Positions 34,820 to 45,126 of a stretch of 64,000 nt of DNA are shown in pieces (positions within the stretch are counted from its first letter, which is position 1; the number at the start of each line of letters is the position of its first letter). This DNA is from Karstenula rhodostoma CBS 690.94 (lineage: Eukaryota > Ascomycota > Dothideomycetes > Pleosporales > Didymosphaeriaceae). Made by a program: the position numbers and the translations under genes. The notes beneath the pieces were generated by a model, which saw only the letters and a list, made by a program, of their open reading frames with translations, had not been told where the DNA came from and ran no database searches. The DNA lies in NCBI GenBank assembly GCA_010093485.1, contig MU001499.1, positions 1,131,397-1,195,396 of the forward strand. The letters are read 5' to 3'.

Positions 34820-36091
34820 TCACGCCTTCTTAGCTGGCACCGTACCGTATACCTTCTCAAGTTCCTGACATACCGCATCAGTCACCTCCTTGGTTCCCGC
34901 CGATCCATCAAGGTCGCGCGTCGTAATTCCCCGTTCAGTCACCGCCTCAACTGCTTCCATCATCTTCTTAGCTGCTTCCTCTTCGCCTAGCCAGGTCAAC
35001 ATTTCGGCAGCTGTCCAGAATGTTGCGACAGGGTTTGCAACGCCTTTGCCGGTGATGTCAAATGCGGAGCCGTGGATAGGCTCGAACATACTGTCAACAA
35101 CGATTAGCACGGAACATGACTCAGAAGCGAACCAGATCTATCTTACCTGGGATTCTGTCGCGTAGGATCCAGGTTGCTGGTCGGTGCAATGCCGATCGAA
35201 CCAGCGAGGGCAGCAGCGAGATCAGAAAGGATATCGGCGTGCTGCTCGTTGTTAGCGAATGATGGTGAGAGTACACCTGCGGAAGGTCTACTTACAAGGT
35301 TGGTAGCCACGATGGTATCTAACGACTTCGGGTCAAGAACCATGCGGCAAGTCATCGCATCCACCAGCATCTTATCCCACTTGATTTCGGGAAATTCCTT
35401 TGCAACCTCAGCAGCGACCTCATCCCAGAGCACCATGCCGTTTCTTTGGGCGTTGCTCTTTGTGACGACTGTGAGTAGCTTCCTCGGACGTTTCTGTGCG
35501 GATTCGAACGCGAATCGCATGATGCGCTCAACACCGTGTCGCGAGAAAATGGCTACTTCGGTCGCAGTCTCCCATGCCTGGCCACGGTGTGATCGTCCAC
35601 CTTGGCCGGCGTACTCTCCTTCGCTGTTTTCACGGATGATGACCCAATCCAGATCACCGTGCTCGGCTTTTCGTAGTGGCGATGACGTCCCTCGGAAAAT
35701 CTTTGTGGGACGCACGTTGGCGTATTGCTGGAATGGTTGGCAGATAGCTAACCGGAGGCCCCAGAGGGAAATGTGATCAGGCACATCTGATTGATCGTCA
35801 ATGGAAGTGGCTTTCGCTCTTGTTTCCGAACATACCAGGCGCGCCAACAGCACCGAATAGTATCGCGTCGTGTTTCTTGAGCGCATCGAGTCCGCCATCT
35901 GGAATGTACTTTCCGGTCTTTTTGTATGTGTCGCTGCTCCAATCGAAGTTCTCGAAAACGAGCTCGAAGGAGCCGTCCAGCTCCATCAACTTTTTCATTA
36001 CCTGCACACTGGCATCGACAACTTCAGGGCCGATACCATCGGCCCCCATCGTTGCGATGGAGTACTTGTTCTGAATAGCAATCGGCGACAT
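34820..36091 (-). CDS. Tartrate / D-malate dehydrogenase (decarboxylating)
   Basis: A member of the NAD-dependent isocitrate/isopropylmalate dehydrogenase superfamily, in the TtuC/DmlA branch that oxidises tartrate or D-malate; with meso-tartrate, known enzymes give D-glycerate and CO2. Four exons (36091-35836, 35786-35296, 35241-35147, 35090-34820) give 370 residues. Diagnostic features: GADGIGPEVV at the start, the branch signature VPDHISLWGLRL just after the first intron, VIIRENSEGEYAG, the catalytic Lys in VVTKSNAQRNGM, the metal-binding Asp residues in HADILSDLAAALAGSIG, and MFEPIHGSA. Leu/citrate dehydrogenases lack the PDHISLWG block. It is head to head with a glycerate kinase gene, which supports a tartrate role. 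Confidence 0.9.
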
Positions 36092-36456
36092 TTTTGTTTG
36101 TGAAAATCAGGACTGGAGCACTGGAGCACTGGAGAAGAAATAGTGATGAGCGATGGCAAGGAGCAGATTCACATCAACGGTCATATTTCCATCTCTCGCT
36201 CACATATGCGCAATATCAAAGCGCCTCCACTTAGGGACTATGCGGGCTATTGAGAGCGGGTGACTAGTGGGGTTCGTCGCAGAAAGAAAGACCGAGCACT
36301 TCGGCATCGGACTTTGAATATGCGGGACGCGGCTAACGATCGGCCCCGGTAAGTGGTTCCCGACCTCGGAACAGCGACATGTAGGGCTGCAGGTCACGTT
36401 ACCAGCTGTCCTAGCCATCGCACTGCTTTCCTGTACCAAGCCGGCAACATCCCACA
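36092..36456. promoter_or_regulatory. Divergent promoter of tartrate dehydrogenase and glycerate kinase
   Basis: 365 bp lie between the two start codons. A short direct repeat (ACTGGAGC units) sits at 36110-36132. Shared control is inferred from the arrangement. Confidence 0.5.
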
Positions 36457-37374
36457 ATGTCATCCTTAGACTCAAACGTCCAGCAAGTCCTAGAACTCCT
36501 GGTTCCCAAATTCCGCGCACACAAGCAACAATCACCCCACCCAGTGGTACTCGGCATCACTGGCCTCCAAGGGAGCGGAAAGTCAACATGGGCTGGCAAG
36601 ATCGTAGACTTACTTTCGTCAAAGTACAATCTTCACGCCATCACAGTCTCCCTGGATGACTTCTACCACACCCACGACAACCTCGTAGCGCGGAAAGACC
36701 AAGACCCAGACAACAAGCTATACCGCACCCGAGGGCAACCAGGAACACACGACCAGCAACTCGCGCACGATACACTGCAAGCACTGCGATCCTGGGACGA
36801 CAGCAGCGCGCAAGGCGTAGACATCCCCGCCTTCGACAAGAGCCGCTTCAACGGCGAAGGCGACCGCGCCCCGCGTCCGACATGGCCGCACTGCGCCTCA
36901 AAACCAGACGTCGTCGTCTTTGAAGGCTGGTGCGTCGGCTTCCGCTCCGTGCCCGACGCAACCCTGCAGTCGAAACACCAAGCCGCCAAGGCCGCCCCGC
37001 CAGATGACAACCCGGAATGCATCGTCACGCTGCCGGACCACGACTTCGCGCACATCCAGGAAGTAAACCGCTATCTGGCGCAGTACAACGAGACGTTCAT
37101 GGGTCCGCGGCATTTCGACTTTTTCGTGCATCTGGACACGGAAGATTTGAGGAATGTGTATCGGTGGAGGCTGCAGCAAGAGCATGCGATGTGGAAGGCC
37201 AAGGGGACGGGCATGTCGGATGAGAGTGTGAGGACTTTCGTGAGGGGATATATGCCGGCGTATGAGCTGTATCTTGAGGGGCTACGGGAAGGATTCTTTG
37301 GGGAGGTGAGTGGGAGGCACGTGAGGGTTGTGATGGATAGGGAGAGAGGGGTCGAGAAGGCGGAAGTTGTTTGA
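36457..37374 (+). CDS. TDA10: D-glycerate 3-kinase (GLYK/Tda10 family)
   Basis: Transfers phosphate from ATP to D-glycerate to give 3-phosphoglycerate (the activity known for plant GLYK; yeast Tda10 is the homologue). A single exon encodes 305 residues, the usual length. A P-loop GITGLQGSGKSTWA lies near residues 33-46, a SLDDFYHTHDNL block follows, then the lid region LYRTRGQPGTHDQQLA and PAFDKSRFNGEGDR, a Walker-B-like DVVVFEGWCVGFRSV, and a C-terminal MPAYELYLEGL. No targeting signal is seen, so it is probably cytosolic. Codon use is strongly GC-rich. Confidence 0.9.
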   Translation: MSSLDSNVQQVLELLVPKFRAHKQQSPHPVVLGITGLQGSGKSTWAGKIVDLLSSKYNLHAITVSLDDFYHTHDNLVARKDQDPDNKLYRTRGQPGTHDQQLAHDTLQALRSWDDSSAQGVDIPAFDKSRFNGEGDRAPRPTWPHCASKPDVVVFEGWCVGFRSVPDATLQSKHQAAKAAPPDDNPECIVTLPDHDFAHIQEVNRYLAQYNETFMGPRHFDFFVHLDTEDLRNVYRWRLQQEHAMWKAKGTGMSDESVRTFVRGYMPAYELYLEGLREGFFGEVSGRHVRVVMDRERGVEKAEVV

Positions 37375-37948
37375 GGTTGGACGCTCGAACACACGAGGAT
37401 TCAAAGGTGCACTGTGGTTGATGAACTCTGAATTGGTCATTCGCAGACTTCTCTTTGCGCATCTTCAGCCTTAATGTAGAAAATGCACCTCTCAGCCTGC
37501 AGTTTCAACAACTTCTTCCCCATTGTTGTGGGCAGCCTCGGCTTTGGCCGCACAGTTACGCTCGTGCTTACTTGCCCTCCATACCTAGTGTTTGACTTTT
37601 CGGTATCGTCATTGGCTTGACTTCGGGCAGTTTTCAACGAAAGAACTTGGCATATTACTGCGTGCATGGGTGCTGCGTTGATCGGCTTGCCTCCAAATGA
37701 CGAAAAACAAAGTCGAGGCAGGAAAGACCGGAGGAGCATTTTTATATTGTAGAGATTCACTATGAGGTAGGGTGACCGCCATTCGACGAACATAATGGTG
37801 TGTGGGGCTGGGAAATGCGTATGAGCGGTCAGAAACCGGCAAGGGCACACTGGGACGATAGTCATGATGCTAGTCTCTGGTGCTCACTCAGCTGCAATTG
37901 ATACATGTTACTCAGGGCATTTGGTTTCTAATTCGGCGACTCTTTCAA
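37375..37948. other. Intergenic between convergent genes, with dispersed repeat
   Basis: Contains the second copy of the 34-bp repeat (37743-37776). No gene seen. Confidence 0.55.
37743..37776 (+). repeat. 34-bp dispersed repeat, copy 2
   Basis: Exact reverse complement of 8045-8078. Confidence 0.75.
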
Positions 37949-40900
37949 TCAGGACCATCCATTGACCATCCCAGCGTACTGATCTTGACCAAGCCAGAAA
38001 GGGATGTCGAAGCCAGCAAAGGGATCCTGATTATCGTTGCTTGGAAACTGGAAAGATTGGTCAAGTGTTAGACCGTTGTGTGAGAAGTTACCCAGAGGTG
38101 GAATGTCGAAATTGTTGTCACTTGTCTGCATGTTGAGACCGGCGTCCGCTAGCACCGACATATTGTCGAGGTTGTCCGCTTCCCTCGACATTCGTCCCGT
38201 AGCAGCGACCCGAGTACCCGGGCGAGTTGAGGGCGCGGCATCTGTTCCAACTGCAACGATGCGTTCTCGGACACGCTCTCCCGGTGCGGGTATCGTGGTC
38301 TGGCTTGGAGTATGCGCAATCACATGGGGCGACGCGGCTGATGTAATGTTGCCATATGGGGACGGAGTTGACCTGTCAGGCCTATTCGCCACGCTATCCT
38401 TTATCTTTTTGCTTGTATTATGTGTCAACTGGATCTTTAGGTCTTTTATGGCTACGCCACAGGCCTCGGGCCAGACGCTTCCTCTGCGCGCAAGGTGTTC
38501 TAGTATCCTGAGGCTTTTATCTGCCAATCTGTACGCCGTCATGTGAGCAGAATGAACCGTGTCGGATGCAAAATAAACCAACCTTGATACCATGGCTGTA
38601 GATACGTGTTCAGTGTAGGCCGCGTGAAACAAGATGAAGGTGCTCATCCAAACTGCCCTGTAGTAGAAGTCAGTATCATTGGAACGAACGGTGAAGATGG
38701 TGTATTTACCAGGTGAAGGAAGGCCAAAGTAAGTTAAACGAAACCTGTCCTCCATGAGAAGTAGATGTGATAGCATCGTGTAAGGACGCAATGATCGCTC
38801 GCGCCGACCCAATGCATTGTTGCAAAGCAGCTTCATACGTCGAGCCGCTACTGTTTGAAGCTATGACGGGGCGATTCAAGGATATCACTGATTCATGATA
38901 GAGTATTTTCAAAAGTGTATCGTGGAATGGTGATAATGTCGGGGGGTCGCGCTCATCGAAGTCGATGAACTCAGCAACATCGTTTGCGAGCTTTGCGAGA
39001 TTTGCGGTGATGACCATGGCTTGGTCTGTCTCCCGTTGTGCATGCTGGATGCTCTTGTGTTTGAACTCCATGATATCTCCTCGAATGTGGCAGTGACGTG
39101 ACAAAAATTCCAACAGTCGCAGCCGGGCGTCTACTTGTTCTCAGACATGTATTGTATACAGTGGGCCAAAACTTACCCGAAGAAGCTTTTCCATCAGCAT
39201 GACGCTCGATGCTTGGATAGCAGACTAGTTATCGAAGGCGCTATTAGTACATGCACAGTCTTCGCTCGAGAAGGGGACCTGCTCACCATCAATGTCGTCA
39301 TCACGAAGGCTGAGTGGGAGACCAGTCGACTGGCAAATGAAACGATCGATACAATACAGTGAGAAGAATACACGATGCCGGAGCTCTCTTTGAGTGGGAG
39401 AAAAAGAGGGATACCGTTGTGGGCAACGGTGGAGACCCATCTGAAGGGCCATGCGGATAATGAGCCCCCCAAGGCGAGATGCGGCGTTGAATCGAAGCAT
39501 GGAAACAAGAAATAACTGCACACTCAGAGCAGCTTGGAGAGATTGCATGGAGACTGGTTGTGAAAACGCGTGTTGGACGCTATTGCTTGCCTCGTCGTAA
39601 GACTGGAAAACAAGCTCCGCTGGGTACGGTTCTTCGTCGTCGGACAGACTTTGGCGTCGATCCGCAAGCGAGATAGACATAATGGCCCTCAGGACGATGA
39701 AGTCGGAATCTGAAGTCGCGGGTTCTCTTGCATCTCGTCCTTGTGATTCAAAGTAATCTAGGACGGATGGGGCATGGAGAAACGGGTAAGCGGGATGCCA
39801 ATTCGCAAAGTAGCTCCGACTCCAATCAACTAGTTTTTGGAAGGTGATGGTTGACGATCCACGAGGAGCCACTTCGTTGCCTCGCCATATCCGCTTAGAC
39901 AGGTTTGGGGATGCGGAAGGTAGATTGTCATCCTCTCCGGGAACCTCCGGAGATGGAAGTGGAGCTGCAGTGTTGAGATGCGAGCGAAAAGCACTGTAAA
40001 CGGAACGAATGAAGTAGACGCCACTAGAACTGCCAACAAAGCTCGAGATCTTGTCACCAGGGATACTGCGCATCAAGCCGACTTCGCGAGGTGGCAAAGT
40101 CGTCGTAGTGCGCCTTCTCCTCTTGCACGGCCGCCCGTCGACCTCTGTAATTGGGTCCGAGCCCTCGTCATAGTTTTCCATGCTATGTGGATGCTTTGCA
40201 CACTGTGCTGTCTTGCGAGCTGGGTCGTGATGCGAACGACGGTTCAAATGGAGGATCAAATCCCCGCAAATCTAGGTGACTCGGTTTTCGGTCCCGAAGG
40301 AGATAGCGCACGCGTGCATGACTAGCGTCATTCCCAGGTTTGGTTGCCAACTGCACTGCTTACCGAAAGGACCCAATGGTCTCAATATGTCAGAAATAGT
40401 TTCTCCATTGGGCTGGGTCTTGGGATTGAGTAGGGAGATGTGCATTTGCCGGTGTGTGCGAAGTTGCGGCATTGTCCGCGGCTGGAGGCTCTCTAGAAGC
40501 TGGAACAGTGTCGGCGGCTTCACTGCATGCAAGTTCCTCGGTTTGTGTAATTGGAGAGTGTCCGTTTAGGGAGGAGCGGGTATGCTGCAAATGATAGTCG
40601 GGCCGTGACTTCTCCTCGAACCAGGCGTCTAGCTGCTCCCCCGATCGTAAAGGCAGACGCTTCCATTCATCCTGCTTCTCAATCTTGGAGCGCTCGCGAG
40701 CCACTGGATCCGTTACGTTGGTAAGAAGTTGGTGCAGAGCAACGGTGTCGTTGTTTATGGGGCGGATGGTTGCCAAAGCTGAATATAGGGCTGCCTCGGT
40801 CTCGGCAAGTCTATCCTCCAGACTATTCATGTAAGCTGCGGGAATTCCTCTTTTCCCACCCTCGGTGTAGCGGCAAGGCAGAGATGATGCTTCACATTGG

Positions 40901-41029
40901 GAACAGTGAGGGCTGCGCAACATTAGCTCTGGACGTTGTGGAATGGTGGGACGAGGCGAACAGTTGCCGGTCGCATTTGCATTTTTTGGAGCGGCAATGC
41001 TCACATGCTATCGGGTTGAGAGCCTGCAT
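37949..41029 (-). CDS. Zn2Cys6 fungal transcription factor (MHR domain)
   Basis: An RNA polymerase II regulator. Proposed exons: 41029-40962, 40912-40524, 40271-40204, 40142-39287, 39224-39177, 39130-38710, 38657-38583 and 38528-37949, 834 residues. The zinc cluster (CEHCRSKKCKCDRQ, then CSQCEASSLPC) is divided by the first intron and regains the C-x2-C-x6-C-x6-C-x2-C-x6-C pattern. A linker and coiled coil (LEDRLAETEAALYSALATI) follow, then the fungal regulatory middle region with SYFANWHPAYPFLHAPSV, RLGGLIIRMALQMGLHRCP and VFFSLYCIDRFICQSTGLPL. The junction from exon 2 to exon 3 uses a weak GTGAAG donor and a 252-nt intron; it keeps phase but is the least certain part. Confidence 0.85.
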
Positions 41030-41475
41030 CAGGTTTCATTAGAAGATGCGCGGACACTTGCCATGGGGAGTCAGTCCTCGGGAGCGCTCATGAGATTAAG
41101 GGTGTGGGTGCTTGTGGCTGGTGGCTGGTGGACGGCACAGGTTCCGCCCCACTGTTGAGTGACGACAGACGAGTCACGACGTAGGTCCACATGCACGCGC
41201 ACGCCGTGTGCGGGTGGGTGTGCACTGATCCACACTGCGAACACCCGACGACGCGCTCCTCCTGCTGTGCTGCTGACCTCACCGAGTCGCTCTTTACCTT
41301 CACCAACCACGCTCACAACCCCACGTTGGCCTATCGACGCATCTTCGAGCTCGGCCGGCGCGCCCGCGGACCAACGCTCCTCACGCCGAGACACCACAGA
41401 GCCACACGGCAGCATCGGCACAAGAGCTGGCTCAGCCAGGTGCTTGGAGGCGGCAGTGGCCTTCCATTTGACAGA
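41030..41475. other. Divergent promoter region
   Basis: Between the transcription factor and the phospholipase gene. The long open frames here are GC-rich chance frames. Confidence 0.55.
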
Positions 41476-44400
41476 ATGTCCGCCCCGGAGACGAAGCCCG
41501 GCTTCCTGTCGGCCGGGATCAACGCCCTCTCGCCGTGGGGTTCGCGCAGTGGGACACCCAAGCCACCCGCCACGCCAAAGACACCCAAGAAGACTGAGGA
41601 AGACGGGGACAAGGACAAGGACAAGGACAAGGACAAGGAGAAGGAGAAGGCCGCTGCGTATTGTGCAGGCCCGCAACGCGGCGGGGACCATATGGTGAAC
41701 AGGCGGCACAGGCTCAGCCTCAAGCGATACCCCCAAGACTGTCCGCCGCTGGCCGTCAGATGGTACCATGCCGTAGATGTGAGTAGCTGCCGTCGTAGCT
41801 CAATCTATCGTGTCCCTGACAAAAAGCCAGGTCCCAAAGCGCAAGCCTTTCGCCTCCAACGCTGTCGTACCTGAAAAGCCCGTGCCACGGCCCAAGAAGT
41901 GGATCCCCTTCTCGTTCGACGACTCGCGATCCATCGAGAATGCCTTCCAGAAGACCGCCGCCGAGGCAGACGCCGCCGAGACTCGCCGAGGCATACTCAG
42001 CCCATTGGGAGCAGAGCAGTCCAGTCTGGACAAGGAGCCAGAGACCAGCACAACAGTGCCTGTCAACGAGGACTATCTCTTCGATGTTGAGATTGAAACG
42101 CGAGAGCTCTCCCCTGCATATTGGCTTGGACCCGTATACGATGTGAAGCGGGGCACGTGGTTCACACCGGATGGCGAGCCCTGCGACGAACACCTCGCGA
42201 CGCAGCTGGAGGAGGGCTATCTCAAGGTCAAGCCGTGGAGACTTGCTAAGCCGTCAGAGAAGCGCTCCGAGTCGCAGCCACGCACACGCCCCATCTCACT
42301 GAACATGAAAGTCGACGACGACTACAGGAAAGAGCTCGGCAGGCTGAACCACCGAGATTCCTCATCGAACCCTGTGACCCCAAAGTCATCCTTCGAAAAT
42401 CTAAGGACCGAAGCTGCCACAGAGTCTTCCCAGTCCAAAACGCCAGCCGACGGTGCAACGCCTCCGGATGATGGCTCTAGGACCTACCGTCTGTTTGGTT
42501 CCCGCATGAACTCTGTCGTTACCTATCAAGATGATGTGACTGCATACATACTCACGGATGATATGTGGTCACGCATGGGAAGTACCCTGTACCAGAGGTT
42601 CGCCGGTGCCGCCCACTTCGCCGGCCAGAAATACGTTCGCGGTTACGTTGATCCGGCGAAAAAGAAAGAAGAGAAGCCGTCTAAAGAAGACACGAACAAG
42701 AAGGGCACGGAGCGACCCGTCACTCCGTCTCTCGCCTATGGATCTGATCACGGAGGGCAACGCGCCGCTTCCGGGTCTGAGACCGTTTCGGAAATGGAAA
42801 GCGAAGGCGAGGAACGCGAGCGGGAGTCATCACCCGGAGAAACTCGAAGAAAGAATCTCGAACGCCATATCTCGTCACTTATCATATCTACGCAGACTGA
42901 TAGCTCGGAGCGACAAGAGGAAGCAGTCCGCAAACGAGAAGAGAAGGAGATGCGAGAGGACTACAAAGACCAAAACAAGGGCGAACAGGGACGCGAGATC
43001 GAGCACTTGCTCCTCGTCACTCACGGGATTGGCCAGCGGTTGGGAATTCGTATGGAAAGTGTCAATTTTGTTCATGATGTCAACTCGCTGCGCAAGTCTC
43101 TGAAAGCTGTGTATTCGAATTCGCCAGACCTGCAAGCACTGAACTCGGACGTGGACAAGGAGACGAAGAACAGTCGCGTTCAAGTGCTCCCCATATGTTG
43201 GCGCCACCTACTTGACTTTCCCCAGCAAAGTCTGAAGCACAACCGCCAGGAGCATGACCTAGGCGATCTCGAAATAGATGACCACGAATATCCAAACCTG
43301 GAAGACATCACCGTCGAAGGTGTACCCGCGGTACGCAACCTACTGACAGATCTGGCACTTGACATTCTCCTCTATCAGAGCCCCGCATACAAAGGCCACA
43401 TAACTCGAATCGTTGTGAAGGAGCTGAACCGCATCTACCAATTGTTCAAGGAGCGCAACCCATCATTCAACGGCAAGATTAGTCTCGTTGGCCACTCTCT
43501 AGGGTCCGCTATTATGTTCGATATTCTTTGCCAACAGAAAGATCCCAGGTCCAAACCATCCATGTCGAGCAAGGCGCGGCGTGCCACCGAAGGAGGCATA
43601 AAACTGGATTTCGAAGTGGAGGACTTTTATGCGCTTGGTTCGCCTATTGGATTGTTTCAAATGCTCAAGGGGCGTACCATTGCTGCCCGGCCATCCGCTT
43701 CATACGTCACGCCGGAGACGCCGGCCAATCCACTCGACGATCCCTTCTCAGCGGACTCTGAACGTAACCGCGTCAACGACTTCATCATCTCATCGCCCAT
43801 GTGCAAGCAATTGTTCAATATCTTTCACCCGACAGATCCTATCAGCTACCGGCTTGAGCCTCTGATCTCGCCTGCCATGTCTTCCCTCAAGGCCCAACCA
43901 TTGCCATACACAAAACGAGGCCTTTTTGGTGGTTCATCTGCACAAGGCCTGACTAATATTGGGCAAAGCTTAGGCCAGGGAGTTACAAATTTCTGGACAT
44001 CAGTCAGCACCGGCATAGCTAGTGGCTTGCTTAACCGCAGTCTCGGGATTACGGGCACAGACGCTTCAAAGATGAGCAACGACCTCCATGGCCAACGCAC
44101 ATCGCGCCCATTGACCGTCGGTCAGAATGCTGGAAACCTAGGAAACAACGCACCCAATGTTGAAGACCCAGCTCGGGCTCTCATGTTGGAGGAGCGGAAA
44201 CGCAGGCTCGGTGAGGAGCCCATCGCGCCTGGTGACGATGGCGAGCATCCCCCCACCTTAATCGAATCGGAAATTGAGACGCTGTATGCTGGATTCCAGA
44301 AACGAAGGAAGAGTCGGGAGGAAGACACCGAGGAAAGTATAGAGAAGGACCTCGAATGGCAGGAGCTGGAGGAACGAAGTAGAAAACTCAGAAAGGAGGA

Positions 44401-44655
44401 GGGCAAGGTGCGGGCTCTGAACGCAAATGGCAGAGTCGATTACAGCATTCAAGAAGGCGTAAGTATTGCATTCCCCCTCTGCTTGGACTCATATCACTGC
44501 GCAGTTCATCATGCTGACCCGTCCAGGCCTTTGACATTTCATTGCTCGCTAGCATTGCTAGCCACCTTTCTTACTGGGCAGACGAAGATGTCTCCCATTT
44601 CATGATATCCCAACTCTTAGCTAGACATCGCGTCTTTGCCAAGGCCGATAGATAG
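41476..44655 (+). CDS. DDHD-domain phospholipase (phosphatidic-acid-preferring PLA1 type)
   Basis: An intracellular lipase hydrolysing phosphatidic acid or related phospholipids; fungal relative yeast Ddl1. Exons 41476-41778, 41831-44458 and 44527-44655 give 1019 residues. The N-terminus is Pro/Thr-rich with a DK repeat (GACAAG units), followed by YPQDCPPLAVRWYHAVDVPK and YWLGPVYDVKRGTWF, the WWE-like front of the family. The lipase core has HLLLVTHGIGQRLG and the nucleophile motif SLVGHSLGSAIMFDIL. The DDHD region runs from LDFEVEDFYALGSPIGLFQM to NIFHPTDPISYRLEPL. The third exon adds the conserved end SHLSYWADEDVSHFM. No signal peptide or membrane span is seen. Confidence 0.93.
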
Positions 44656-45126
44656 CCTTATTGGTCCCGGGCAGCCCGAATGCCCTCTTTCAGTCATCCA
44701 TCTATTGTCTTTTTCTTTGTTTCTTTATTAGATTGCCTCTCTTGCCTCTCTTCTTCACTTGGTTCTCTTGATGTTTTTCACCGCCGTTACCCCGCGGTCT
44801 CCAGGTTTCGCGCCTGCCTTGCGCTGGCGATCACCCAGTGAACAGCGCCCCACCCATCCACTCTCACTCTCACTCTCATCTTCACCTGCCTTCATTTCCT
44901 GTTGTTGCCTGCTATTGTGACGCCTTCAAGCGAAGGGAGAAGCTCTTGGCGTTTGCGTTTGCCGCACATGAAAACTCGAGCTCGCCGTCCCAGAAGCCCT
45001 TTTCTCCTCAGCCTCGCATACCTTCTCTCTTGCGAAAGCTTCTCCCCTGTCAGCATTCTCGCTCCTGTGAGCGTCATCTTCTTCCTCCCTAAAGCTCTTG
45101 CGAGCCCTCTTTCCTCCTCGCCCACC
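44656..45126. other. Intergenic
   Basis: 3' flank of the phospholipase gene and promoter of the next gene. Pyrimidine-rich runs precede 45127. No feature seen. Confidence 0.5.
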
